Shown one piece after another: positions 20,175 to 28,880 of a stretch of DNA of 32,806 bases. The stretch spans positions 1-32,806 of the forward strand of contig CABXTT010000013.1 in assembly GCA_902515155.1 (NCBI GenBank). The letters run 5' to 3'. This DNA is from an uncultured SAR86 cluster bacterium. Its GTDB lineage: Bacteria; Pseudomonadota; Gammaproteobacteria; Magnimaribacterales; D2472. The position numbers and the translations under genes are program-made. The notes beneath the pieces were generated by a model, which saw nothing but the letters and a program-made list of their open reading frames with translations, did no database searches and was not told the DNA's origin. Every line of letters begins with the position of its first letter. Positions within the stretch are counted from its first letter, which is position 1.

Positions 20175-21162
20175 CTTTTTTTATTTCGCTAGATATAATT
20201 TCGACAAATTTAAATTCTTTACTTGTTGTAAACAATTTCATTTTAATGTCATCACCTATAGCAGCAAATTTTAATGATTTAGTAAGATTGCCCCATGAAC
20301 TTTCACCTTCGTTTATTTCGATGATAATATCGCCAGCTCTTATACCTTTTTCATAAAGAGGACCAATTTCATCTATTTCTATTATCTGAAGACCGTTAAT
20401 TAACTTATTATTAAGATTAATTCTTATTGCTTTAACTCTAAAATTACCAATCCACATCGTTCTAATTTTTCCATACTTGATAAGCTCTGATGCTATTTGA
20501 ACAACTATGTTAGATGGTATAGCAAAACCAAGGCCTTGATATGCTCCTGTTTTTGAATATATTTTTGTATTTATTCCAATTAAATTACCACTTTCATTTA
20601 CTAAGGCTCCTCCAGAATTTCCTGGATTAATTGCAGCATCTGTTTGAATTAGTCTTAAGTAGGGATTTCCATAATCTCTTCCAGTAGCACTTATGATTCC
20701 ACTAGATACTGATATACCAATACCATATGGGTTTCCAATGGCTAAAACCTTATCCCCTGTCTTTAATGAAGAACTATCAGCTATATTAATTTGAGTAAGT
20801 AATGAATCACTTTTAATCTTAAGAACTGCAATATCAGCATTACTATCAGTGCCTATTGTCTTAGCTTCGTATTCCTCACCATTACTCAATCTAGCTATAA
20901 TTTTTTGTCTACCGGATATGATATGAAAATTAGTTACTATATATCCATCAGATGAAAAAATAACTCCGGATCCAACACCATTAGATTTATTAGAAAAGGA
21001 CCGATTGTTTGTATATGAATAAATCGTTACAACTGAAGAAATAGATTTTTCAGATGCTGATACAAATTTATTGTTATCATAAGAAAGATAAAGCCAAGTA
21101 AAAAACATAGTTATTGAAATAACTAAAAAATAGCTTATTTTGATTGCTTGAAAAATTTTCAT
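20167..21162 (-). CDS. degS: DegS-like periplasmic serine protease with one PDZ domain
   Basis: N-terminal TM anchor, trypsin-like triad (VTNFHII, SNADIAVLKI, DAAINPGNSGGALVN), single PDZ (GPLYEKGIRAGDIIIEING-like). Confidence 0.93.
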   Translation of the reverse strand: MKIFQAIKISYFLVISITMFFTWLYLSYDNNKFVSASEKSISSVVTIYSYTNNRSFSNKSNGVGSGVIFSSDGYIVTNFHIISGRQKIIARLSNGEEYEAKTIGTDSNADIAVLKIKSDSLLTQINIADSSSLKTGDKVLAIGNPYGIGISVSSGIISATGRDYGNPYLRLIQTDAAINPGNSGGALVNESGNLIGINTKIYSKTGAYQGLGFAIPSNIVVQIASELIKYGKIRTMWIGNFRVKAIRINLNNKLINGLQIIEIDEIGPLYEKGIRAGDIIIEINEGESSWGNLTKSLKFAAIGDDIKMKLFTTSKEFKFVEIISSEIKKVN

Positions 21163-21169
21163 AATAATA

Positions 21170-22204
21170 ATGATTCAAAATATCATCGATGAACTCAAAA
21201 ACCAAGGAATTGAACTAGATGCAGTTCAATTAGAGCTATTAAAGTATTTAAATGATTCTTTTAAAAAAAATTCAAATTTTTTAGCTAATTTTACAAAAAA
21301 AAATATAAATAAGAGTTTTTATATATGGGGTGACGTAGGCAGAGGCAAGACTTTAATTACGAATGAGTTTATTAAAAAAATTGAATTAGAAAAAAGAGTT
21401 TTTCACTATATCGATTTTATGCAGGATATTCATGAATCTCTCTCAAAGCTTGCTGGAAAAAAAAATCCAATAGACGAGATTGCAAAATCTTTAAATAAAA
21501 AATATAGGATTATTTTTATAGATGAGTTTCAAGTAGAAGATGTTGCTGATGCTATGATAATAGGAAACTTATTAAATCAACTTATTCAATATGGGATGTT
21601 AATATTTCTCACTTCAAATGCCCACCCTAACAATTTATATAAAAATGGGTTGCAACGGCAAAAATTTATGAATTCAATGGCAAATATTAAAAATTCAATG
21701 AGTATTTATGAATTAAAAGGAGAAAAAGATTATAGAACTAGAAGTATATATAAAGTTAATAATGAAGCAGCAAAAAGTTTTAGTGATAATGATATTTTAG
21801 ATCTTATAAAAAATAATTTTCAAATTAATACTCCATTCAAAAATACTTTAAAGGTGAATTCTAGAGAGTTTAAATGCAATTTATGTAGCAAAGATATTTT
21901 ATGGGTTTCATTTAGTAATTTTTTTAGTCAACCAACTGGATCAAAAGATTTTAAAGAAATATGCAAATATATAGACTGGATTTTTGTAAATGATTTTAAA
22001 AAATGTAATGAAAATCATGAAGATATAATTAGAAGGTTTATTTCCTTCATCGATATTTGTTACAGAGAAAACATCAAAGTGAAATTCTTCATCAATAATT
22101 ATGAATTAGATCACATTTATTCAGGAACTAATTTACAAATTTTATGGAATAGATGTCTTAGCAGACTGCACGAAATGCAAACAATAGAGTATTTAGAAAG
22201 GTAA
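21170..22204 (+). CDS. zapE: Cell division ATPase ZapE (AFG1-like)
   Basis: Walker A YIWGDVGRGKTLI; RIIFIDEFQVEDVADAMIIGNLLNQLI; LTSNAHPNNLYKNGLQRQKFM. Confidence 0.95.
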   Translation: MIQNIIDELKNQGIELDAVQLELLKYLNDSFKKNSNFLANFTKKNINKSFYIWGDVGRGKTLITNEFIKKIELEKRVFHYIDFMQDIHESLSKLAGKKNPIDEIAKSLNKKYRIIFIDEFQVEDVADAMIIGNLLNQLIQYGMLIFLTSNAHPNNLYKNGLQRQKFMNSMANIKNSMSIYELKGEKDYRTRSIYKVNNEAAKSFSDNDILDLIKNNFQINTPFKNTLKVNSREFKCNLCSKDILWVSFSNFFSQPTGSKDFKEICKYIDWIFVNDFKKCNENHEDIIRRFISFIDICYRENIKVKFFINNYELDHIYSGTNLQILWNRCLSRLHEMQTIEYLER

Positions 22205-22283
22205 TTTTTTTAAATATTATTAGCTAAAATATTGCTAATTTCCCCTCTAAACATTAATATTCGCATCTTACTAAAATATGATT

Positions 22284-22718
22284 ATGAAAACGTTCTCACT
22301 TAAAAAAGAAAATGTAGATAGACAGTGGTATGTCATAGATGCATCAGACAAAGTTCTTGGAAGGGTTGCAACAAAAATTGCTGACCGAATTAGGGGCAAA
22401 GATAAACCAACCTTCACACCACACACTGATGGCGGGGATTATGTTGTAGTTATTAATGCTGAAAAAATAAAAGTTACCGGCGCAAAATTTACAGATAAAA
22501 AATACTATTCACATTCTTTATATCCAGGCGGTTTAAAAACTAAAACTTTCAAGGAAATGAATGAAAAATTTCCAGAGAGAGTAATAGAAGAGGCTGTTAA
22601 GGGAATGCTTCCTAAAAACAAGTTAGGTAAATCGATGATAAAAAAACTAAAAGTGTTTAGTGGCCCTAATCATCAGCACGAATCACAGCAACCAATAGAA
22701 TGGAATCCAAAAATATGA
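22284..22718 (+). CDS. rplM: 50S ribosomal protein L13
   Basis: [59 protein letters not shown]; start at 22284 fits the family better than 22278. Confidence 0.97.
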   Translation: MKTFSLKKENVDRQWYVIDASDKVLGRVATKIADRIRGKDKPTFTPHTDGGDYVVVINAEKIKVTGAKFTDKKYYSHSLYPGGLKTKTFKEMNEKFPERVIEEAVKGMLPKNKLGKSMIKKLKVFSGPNHQHESQQPIEWNPKI

Positions 22719-23107
22719 CATCAGAAATTCACTACGCTACAGGCAGAAGAAAAACTTCATCTGCAAGAATATATCTCTCATCTGGTAAAGGTGAAATAGT
22801 TGTTAATGATAAAAAATTAGATGTTTATTTCGGGCGAAAAGTAGCTCAAATGTTAGTAATGCAGCCAATAGAAATGACAGAACTTTCTGGAAAGCTTGAC
22901 ATTAAAATCAAGGTAAAAGGCGGTGGTAGTTTTGGACAAGCCGGGGCCATAAGACACGGCATTTCTAGAGCTCTTATTTCTTATGATGAAGAATTAAGAC
23001 CTCAACTTAAAAAAGCCGGGCTTCTCACGAGAGACCCTAGAAAAGTAGAGAGAAAAAAACCTGGCTTAGTTAAAGCTAGAAAAAGTAAACAATTCTCTAA
23101 ACGTTAA
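22715..23107 (+). CDS. rpsI: 30S ribosomal protein S9
   Basis: [25 protein letters not shown] ... [32 protein letters not shown] overlap with rplM stop. Confidence 0.98.
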   Translation: MTSEIHYATGRRKTSSARIYLSSGKGEIVVNDKKLDVYFGRKVAQMLVMQPIEMTELSGKLDIKIKVKGGGSFGQAGAIRHGISRALISYDEELRPQLKKAGLLTRDPRKVERKKPGLVKARKSKQFSKR

Positions 23108-23136
23108 TTTTTTCCAAATTTTTTCCTAAAAATTAG

Positions 23137-23145
23137 TGGTATAAT
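23137..23145 (+). promoter_or_regulatory. Candidate extended -10 promoter (TGGTATAAT) for petABC
   Basis: TGnTATAAT exact match 45 nt upstream of the petA ATG (23190). Confidence 0.55.
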
Positions 23146-23189
23146 CTGCTAGTTTTTTATTAGTACATATTCAAGCACACAAAGGGCTA

Positions 23190-23774
23190 ATGCAAGAAAA
23201 AGACAATACAAGAAGAAAGGTTTTAATCGGTTTAACTAGTGCAGTTACTTTGTCTGGAATTCCTTTTGCAGCTACTCCATTCATAGCGGCATGGAACCCT
23301 AGCGCAAGAGCAAAAGCTGCAGGAGCATCTGTAAAACTTGATGTTTCAAAAATGATGTATGGACAACAAATCCAGGTTGCTTGGAGAAAACAACCCGTAT
23401 TTATTATTAGGCATACAGAGGAAAGTCTTAAAAGTTTAGAGACAACAGTTCCAAAACTGGCTGACCCGAATTCAGAACAAATTGAGGAGCTTTATAGAGG
23501 CATGAACGCTACGAGATCTAAAAGTGAAGAATATACTGTAATTGCTGGTGTTTGCACTCATTTAGGGTGCTCGCCTAAATATCATCCTGAAGTAGAGCCG
23601 AAGCCTTGGGATGCAACGTGGGCTGGTGGCTTTTTTTGTCCATGCCATGGATCTATGTTTGATATGGTTGGTAGAGTTTTTAAAGGAGTTCCAGCTCCTA
23701 CAAACTTACCTGTGCCGCCACATTTTTTTAAGGGAAGTATTTTAACTATCGGTGAAGACGGAGGAAACGCATAA
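23190..23774 (+). CDS. petA: Ubiquinol-cytochrome c reductase iron-sulfur (Rieske) subunit
   Basis: Twin-arginine-type N terminus TRRKVLIG; CTHLGCSPKYHP and CPCHGSMFDMVGRVFKGVPAPTNLPVP. Confidence 0.97.
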   Translation: MQEKDNTRRKVLIGLTSAVTLSGIPFAATPFIAAWNPSARAKAAGASVKLDVSKMMYGQQIQVAWRKQPVFIIRHTEESLKSLETTVPKLADPNSEQIEELYRGMNATRSKSEEYTVIAGVCTHLGCSPKYHPEVEPKPWDATWAGGFFCPCHGSMFDMVGRVFKGVPAPTNLPVPPHFFKGSILTIGEDGGNA

Positions 23775-24992
23775 ATGAGTGAAGTAATAGGAAAGATGTT
23801 TGGCTGGTTTAATAGTAGGCTGCCAATTGTAAATACTTTTGAAAGACATTTGTCTAAACATCCTGTTCCCTCAAAGGTTAATTTTTGGTATTTGTTTGGA
23901 GCTCTAGCTTCAGTAGTTTTAATTATTCAAATTGTTTCAGGAATTTGGTTAATAATGCCTTACTCTAATACTGAAGAAGAAGCTTTCTCATCAATTGAAT
24001 ACATTATGAGAGATGTCGACTATGGTTGGGTTGTTAGGTATATGCATACGACTGGTGCATCCATGTTCTTTGCAGTTGTTTATCTTCATATGTTTCGTGG
24101 TTTGCTTTATGGCTCATATCAAAAACCAAAGGAATTAGTCTGGATTTTTGGTTGTGCTATATATTTAGCAATGATGGCCGAAGGTTTTCTTGGATACGTA
24201 TTGCCCTATGGTCAAATGTCTTATTGGGGTGCTCAGGTAATTATTTCTCTTTTTGGTGCTATACCGTACATTGGGGAATCTCTCGAACTCTGGGTAAGAG
24301 GTGATTACTATATTTCAGGCATTACAGTTTCAAGATTTTTTGCTCTTCATGTCGTTGCATTACCCTTAGTTTTAATTGCTTTGGTCTTTCTTCATCTGGT
24401 TGCTTTGCATGAGGTTGGTGCTGGAAACCCAGAAGGAGTGGATATTGAAGAATTTTTAGATGATGACGGCGTGCCTTTAGACAGTGTTCCCTTTTTTCCA
24501 TATAAAGTTTTGAATGCATTAGTTGGAATTGGAGTATTTATGACTGTTTTTGCAATTATTATGTTTTTCTTCCCTGAAGGAGGAGGGTACTTTATTGAAA
24601 TGGCTAATTTTGAAGAAGCTAACCCTTTAGTAACACCTGAACATATTGCACCTGTTTGGTATTACTCGCCATATTATGCAATGTTAAGAGCAGTTCCAGA
24701 TAAATTAGGTGGATTAATAGTAATGGGTTCAGCTGTTGCAATTTTGTTCGTTGTCCCGTGGCTTGATAAAAGTAAAGCAGCATCAATAAGATATAAAGGT
24801 ACCTATAGTAAATTAGCAATAACGTTGTTTGCAATTAGCTTCTTAACTCTTGGATATCTAGGAACCGTTGGCGTAACTGAAGTGAGGAAAACAATGAGTG
24901 TGATATGTACATTCATATATTTTAGTTTTTTCCTACTCATGCCTATATATACAAAATATGAGAAAACAAAAGAAGTGCCCAAAAGATTATGA
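23775..24992 (+). CDS. petB: Cytochrome b
   Basis: VVRYMHTTGASMFFAVVYLHMFRGLLYGSY, GYVLPYGQMSYWGAQVI, WYYSPYYAMLRAVPDKLGGLIVM. Confidence 0.98.
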   Translation: MSEVIGKMFGWFNSRLPIVNTFERHLSKHPVPSKVNFWYLFGALASVVLIIQIVSGIWLIMPYSNTEEEAFSSIEYIMRDVDYGWVVRYMHTTGASMFFAVVYLHMFRGLLYGSYQKPKELVWIFGCAIYLAMMAEGFLGYVLPYGQMSYWGAQVIISLFGAIPYIGESLELWVRGDYYISGITVSRFFALHVVALPLVLIALVFLHLVALHEVGAGNPEGVDIEEFLDDDGVPLDSVPFFPYKVLNALVGIGVFMTVFAIIMFFFPEGGGYFIEMANFEEANPLVTPEHIAPVWYYSPYYAMLRAVPDKLGGLIVMGSAVAILFVVPWLDKSKAASIRYKGTYSKLAITLFAISFLTLGYLGTVGVTEVRKTMSVICTFIYFSFFLLMPIYTKYEKTKEVPKRL

Positions 24993-25822
24993 GTAAAATC
25001 AATATATCTATAGCAGATTTCATATTAATGAAGTTGATAATGCTTGGAATATTAGTTTTTTGTGTAAATAATCTATTTGCAGCAGAAGGCGGTCCTTGTA
25101 AAGATTACGGTGATTGCGATAAATTTAAATATTCTTTAAACGACATGGAATCACTGCAGAGAGGGGCCTCTACTTTTCTTAATTATTGTTATGGTTGTCA
25201 TTCATTACAATATTCAAGATGGGGAAGAGTGGCAAAAGATCTTCAAATTCCTGAAGATATTTTTTTTGAAAATCTAGTTTTTGACAAGTCAATTAAACCA
25301 GGAGATCTAATGACTGGCTCAATGCCTAAAGAGGAATCAGCTAAATGGTTTGGAGTTGCGCCACCTGATCTTACACTTGTAAGCAGAGTAAGGGGCGATG
25401 ACTGGATATATTCTTATTTAAGAACTTACTATGAAGATGCTTCAAAACAATATGGTGTTAATAATTTAGTATATCCTGGAACAGCAATGCCTAATGTTTT
25501 AATGGCACTTCAAGGTAATCAAAAATTAGTTTGTAAAGAAGTTCCAATGCTTGCAAAAAACGGTGGTGAAAAAAGAGATGATTTTGGTAATACGATTACC
25601 AAAGAGAAATGTGGAATTTTAGAAGTTGAAGAAAGCTCAGGGGAATTAAGTAAAGACGAATTTGATAAATTAATATATGATTTAACAAATTTTTTAGTTT
25701 ACGTAGGCGAGCCTGCTAAGGCAGAAAGAGAAAGAATAGGCTGGTATGTAATATTTTATTTTTTAATATTTACAGCTTTATCCTCTTTGTTGTATAGAGA
25801 ATATCAAAAAGACTACCATTAA
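24989..25822 (+). CDS. petC: Cytochrome c1
   Basis: Haem motif NYCYGCHSLQYSRWGRVAKDL; APPDLTLVSRVRGDDWIYSYLRTYY; C-terminal TM; 4-nt overlap with petB. Confidence 0.96.
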   Translation: MSKINISIADFILMKLIMLGILVFCVNNLFAAEGGPCKDYGDCDKFKYSLNDMESLQRGASTFLNYCYGCHSLQYSRWGRVAKDLQIPEDIFFENLVFDKSIKPGDLMTGSMPKEESAKWFGVAPPDLTLVSRVRGDDWIYSYLRTYYEDASKQYGVNNLVYPGTAMPNVLMALQGNQKLVCKEVPMLAKNGGEKRDDFGNTITKEKCGILEVEESSGELSKDEFDKLIYDLTNFLVYVGEPAKAERERIGWYVIFYFLIFTALSSLLYREYQKDYH

Positions 25823-25836
25823 ATTTAAGGAAAATT

Positions 25837-26451
25837 ATGATTTTATATTCAGATAGAGACGATCACTATAGTCAAAGAGTTAGGATTGTCTTGGCTGAGA
25901 AAGATATTACTGCTGAGATAAAAGAATCTAGACCTGAAGATGCACCAGAGGATATTTTATCTATTAGCCCTTATCATAGATTGCCTATTTTAGTTGATAG
26001 AGATTTAGCAGTGCATGATCCTTCGGTAATGATGGAATACCTTGATGAAAGGTTTCCTCATCCGCCTCTGTTGCCCGTTTATCCAGTTGCAAGAGCTAAT
26101 AGTAGAACACTAATGTTAAGAATTGATAGAGAGTGGTGTCCTATGGTAGATGCCTTAATATTAGCGGACCTACCAGAAAAAGAACTTATTAAGCTTAGAG
26201 AAGAACTTCTTCATGAAATATCCTCAATAGCCCCAACTTTCAAGGAATTTAAATACTTCATGAGTGATGAATTTACCCTTGTAGATTGTTGCTTTGCTCC
26301 AATCTTATGGAGACTTCCCTCAATAGGAATAAGATTGCCAGTTAACAGGCATCTAAAACCACTTATAGACTATCAAAAAGATATATTTAAAAGGCCTGGT
26401 TTTCTTGACAGCCTTTCTTCACTTGAAAGAGATCTTAAGAACGATCAGTAA
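25837..26451 (+). CDS. sspA: Stringent starvation protein A (GST-like)
   Basis: GST N domain LYSDRDDHYSQRVRIVLAEKDI, DPSVMMEYLDERFPHPPLLPVYPVARA; follows petABC as in other gammaproteobacteria. Confidence 0.93.
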   Translation: MILYSDRDDHYSQRVRIVLAEKDITAEIKESRPEDAPEDILSISPYHRLPILVDRDLAVHDPSVMMEYLDERFPHPPLLPVYPVARANSRTLMLRIDREWCPMVDALILADLPEKELIKLREELLHEISSIAPTFKEFKYFMSDEFTLVDCCFAPILWRLPSIGIRLPVNRHLKPLIDYQKDIFKRPGFLDSLSSLERDLKNDQ

Positions 26452-27604
26452 AGTTATTTAAAGTTACCCTCCATAATGGAAGGTCTCTTTTAATACATTC
26501 ACTATTCTTAAAAACTGCTGGACTAGTTTCAAAAATAACATCTATAGCATTTACGTTTAAACGTTTTAATTTTTCTGCAGTTAACAAATCATTTATTAAA
26601 GCTTTGTTGTATTCGTCATTAAGATTAAGAATTTCTTTTTTATTAGAAACTTGTTTAAAAAAATAATCATGAGAAGGTATTAGCATACCTTCGAAATCAT
26701 TTAATTCTTTTATGTTGGAAACATTCAAAATAATCTCGCTTGTTGAATAAAAATCAGTGTTTATTAAGTAACTTCTAAATATTGGAACTAAAAATTTACC
26801 CAAATCATAGTCAAGTAAAAAATAAATTTTATCAAAGTCTTTTTTTACTCTTGGATTATTCTCTAATTTGATACTTCTATCCAATGACTGAATATAATTA
26901 AATCTTTTGGTGCTTGAATCAATATTTAAAGTTTGTTCAGCAAACCCTTCATAATTATTATTATCAATTTGCAAATAATTTGCATCTGGATATCTTTCTT
27001 TCAGACTGTCTACAGTATCTTTAAACTGAGCCATATATATAACAATTACGTCTTTTTCATAAAGTTTGTCAGAAAACAGAGAAGTTTCGATCAAATCTTT
27101 TTGATCATTGAGAAATGTTTTACAAAAACTTATAAGATTAGACTGTAAGAGATTGTTCTTAACTTTTTTTCCATTGTTTTCTTCAAATGAAATATTAAAA
27201 CTCGGACTATGCTCAAAACTAGATTCTATGATGTATTCTTTATTTTTTTTACTAGTTATATAACTTATATTAATCGACTCAAGAGCATTAATTTTTTTGT
27301 TAGTTTGAATAGTTTTTGAAATATTTCCAATAAATTCTTTTTTTATATAATTGTTATCAATATGAGACAAAACCAGGTCTATATCACTTTTTTTTACATT
27401 TTTATAAGTAAATAATTTCTCTAGATCATTCACAACTTTATCTCTATCGACCTTTGCGGCTAACTCTTTTTTATTTAACATCTTTGATAATGTCGATTGA
27501 TTTTCATCATTATTTACATCTATATTTTTATATGATGAAGTAGAGGTGCATCCAGATATAATAAGAATCAGGATTAATGAAATAAATGTTAAGCTATCTT
27601 TCAT
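26435..27604 (-). CDS. LpoA/LppC-like penicillin-binding protein activator lipoprotein (short form)
   Basis: Lipobox LIISGCTS; C-terminal region similar in layout to LppC; divergent from rsmI as E. coli lpoA is. Confidence 0.6.
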   Translation of the reverse strand: MKDSLTFISLILILIISGCTSTSSYKNIDVNNDENQSTLSKMLNKKELAAKVDRDKVVNDLEKLFTYKNVKKSDIDLVLSHIDNNYIKKEFIGNISKTIQTNKKINALESINISYITSKKNKEYIIESSFEHSPSFNISFEENNGKKVKNNLLQSNLISFCKTFLNDQKDLIETSLFSDKLYEKDVIVIYMAQFKDTVDSLKERYPDANYLQIDNNNYEGFAEQTLNIDSSTKRFNYIQSLDRSIKLENNPRVKKDFDKIYFLLDYDLGKFLVPIFRSYLINTDFYSTSEIILNVSNIKELNDFEGMLIPSHDYFFKQVSNKKEILNLNDEYNKALINDLLTAEKLKRLNVNAIDVIFETSPAVFKNSECIKRDLPLWRVTLNNFTDRS

Positions 27605-27621
27605 CTATAATTTGTTAAATT

Positions 27622-28437
27622 ATGTTAAATTTAATATCAACACCAATTGGTAATATAAATGATATCTCACTAAGAGCAATTGATGTTCTAAAAAATGCAG
27701 ATTATATTTTTGCAGAAGACACTAGAAGAACAAATAAACTTCTTCAGTTTATAGATGTAAAAAATAAATCCAAAGCTTTTCATGAGCATAACGAAGACAA
27801 AGCAACCAGTTACGTAATAAGTTTATTAAAAAAAGAGGATATCAATATTGTACTTGTTTCTGATGCTGGGACGCCAACAATATCTGATCCAGGATATTTT
27901 TTAGTTCAAGAATGTATTAAAAACAATATTAAATTTTCATTAATTCCTGGGCCTTCATCGGTTTTAAATGCTTTAGTCTTATCTGGTTTGCCTACTTCAA
28001 GTTTTAGCTTTCTTGGATTTATCCCAAAAAAGTTAAATCAAAAGAAGGTATTTTTTAGCGAATTAAAATATGAAAAACATACTATTGTTGTTTTTGAATC
28101 TGCAAAAAGAGTTAAAAACACATTAGAGCTTCTTAAGAGTGAATATTCAGCAAATAAGAATATAGCAGTTTGTAGAGAGATGACTAAAATTTATGAGAAT
28201 ATTGACAGAGGAACAATATCTGAAATTCTGTCTAAAGTTAACAATAAAAAAATCACATTAAAAGGTGAATTCGTATTAGTTATTGAGCCATTTTCATACA
28301 CAAAATTTAACTTCTCTATTAATAAAAAAATTAAAAAAGCATTTTTAGAACAAATGCCTGCAAAAGATGCTGCAAAATTGATATCTCTTTTAACAAATGA
28401 CAACAAAAGGGATATTTATAAACAATTAATAGATTAA
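27622..28437 (+). CDS. rsmI: 16S rRNA (cytidine(1402)-2'-O)-methyltransferase
   Basis: STPIGNINDISLRAIDVLKNADYIFAEDTRRTNKLL; LVSDAGTPTISDPGYFLV; PGPSSVLNALVLSGLPTSSFSFLGFIPKK. Confidence 0.97.
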   Translation: MLNLISTPIGNINDISLRAIDVLKNADYIFAEDTRRTNKLLQFIDVKNKSKAFHEHNEDKATSYVISLLKKEDINIVLVSDAGTPTISDPGYFLVQECIKNNIKFSLIPGPSSVLNALVLSGLPTSSFSFLGFIPKKLNQKKVFFSELKYEKHTIVVFESAKRVKNTLELLKSEYSANKNIAVCREMTKIYENIDRGTISEILSKVNNKKITLKGEFVLVIEPFSYTKFNFSINKKIKKAFLEQMPAKDAAKLISLLTNDNKRDIYKQLID

Positions 28438-28454
28438 AAAGATATTAAAACATT

Positions 28455-28460
28455 TATAAT
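28455..28460 (+). promoter_or_regulatory. -10 element (TATAAT) of rnpB
   Basis: Exact TATAAT ending 6 nt before the P1 5' strand G at 28467. Confidence 0.6.
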
Positions 28461-28466
28461 ACATAT

Positions 28467-28797
28467 GAGTTGGTTGGATGATCGCTGGCATTGCTAGAGG
28501 AAAGTCCGGACTTCATAGAGCAGGGCGCCAGGTAACACCTGGGAGACGCAAGTCTACGGAAAGTGCAACAGAAAATATACCGCCAATTTTTATTGGTAAG
28601 GGTGAAAAGGTGGGGTAAGAGCCTACCGCTTGAATGGAGACATTCAGGGCATTGTAAACCCCAGCCTGAAGCAAGACCAAATAGAAATCCTTTAAAGTTG
28701 CTCGCTTAGGGTTTGGGTAGGTTGCTAGAGTATTATGGCAACATAATATCGAGATAGATGATCATCTTTTACAGAATCCGGCTTACAGACCAACTCA
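28467..28797 (+). ncRNA. rnpB: RNase P RNA, class A
   Basis: P1 pairing gagttggt...accaactc at the ends; conserved GAGGAAAGTCCGGACTTC, GCAGGGCGCCAGGTAACACCTGGG, AGTGCAACAGAAA, GGTAAGGGTGAAAAGGTGGGGTAAGAGCCTACCG, ACAGAATCCGGCTTACAG; between rsmI and mraZ. Confidence 0.97.
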
Positions 28798-28818
28798 TTT
28801 CTTTTTTTGACTATTTTT

Positions 28819-28858
28819 AAAGTGCGAAAAAGTGTGTAAATGTGTTGCAAAGTGTGTA
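28819..28858 (+). repeat. Four tandem 10-bp direct repeats, candidate MraZ-binding boxes
   Basis: AAAGTGCGAA|AAAGTGTGTA|AATGTGTTGC|AAAGTGTGTA; GTG cores at 28822, 28832, 28842 and 28852, exact 10-bp period. Confidence 0.8.
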
Positions 28859-28873
28859 AAAAGCCTTTATATT
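28845..28873 (+). promoter_or_regulatory. Candidate sigma70 promoter of mraZ: TTGCAA-N17-TATATT
   Basis: TTGCAA 28845-28850, 17-nt spacer, TATATT 28868-28873; predicted start at or next to the ATG at 28881. Confidence 0.6.
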
Positions 28874-28880
28874 TTAAAGC

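Noticed and set aside
20143-20187. TAGGC...GCCTA stem followed by T7 at the murA 3' end as an intrinsic terminator
   Set aside because: Only 5 bp with a 17-nt loop and several nucleotides before the T-tract; too weak to claim.
21455-21466. Long A-run in zapE as a programmed frameshift site
   Set aside because: The zapE frame continues intact through the run with conserved downstream motifs; A-runs are expected at this base composition.
24322-24834. - strand ORFs within petB
   Set aside because: Antisense shadows of cytochrome b.
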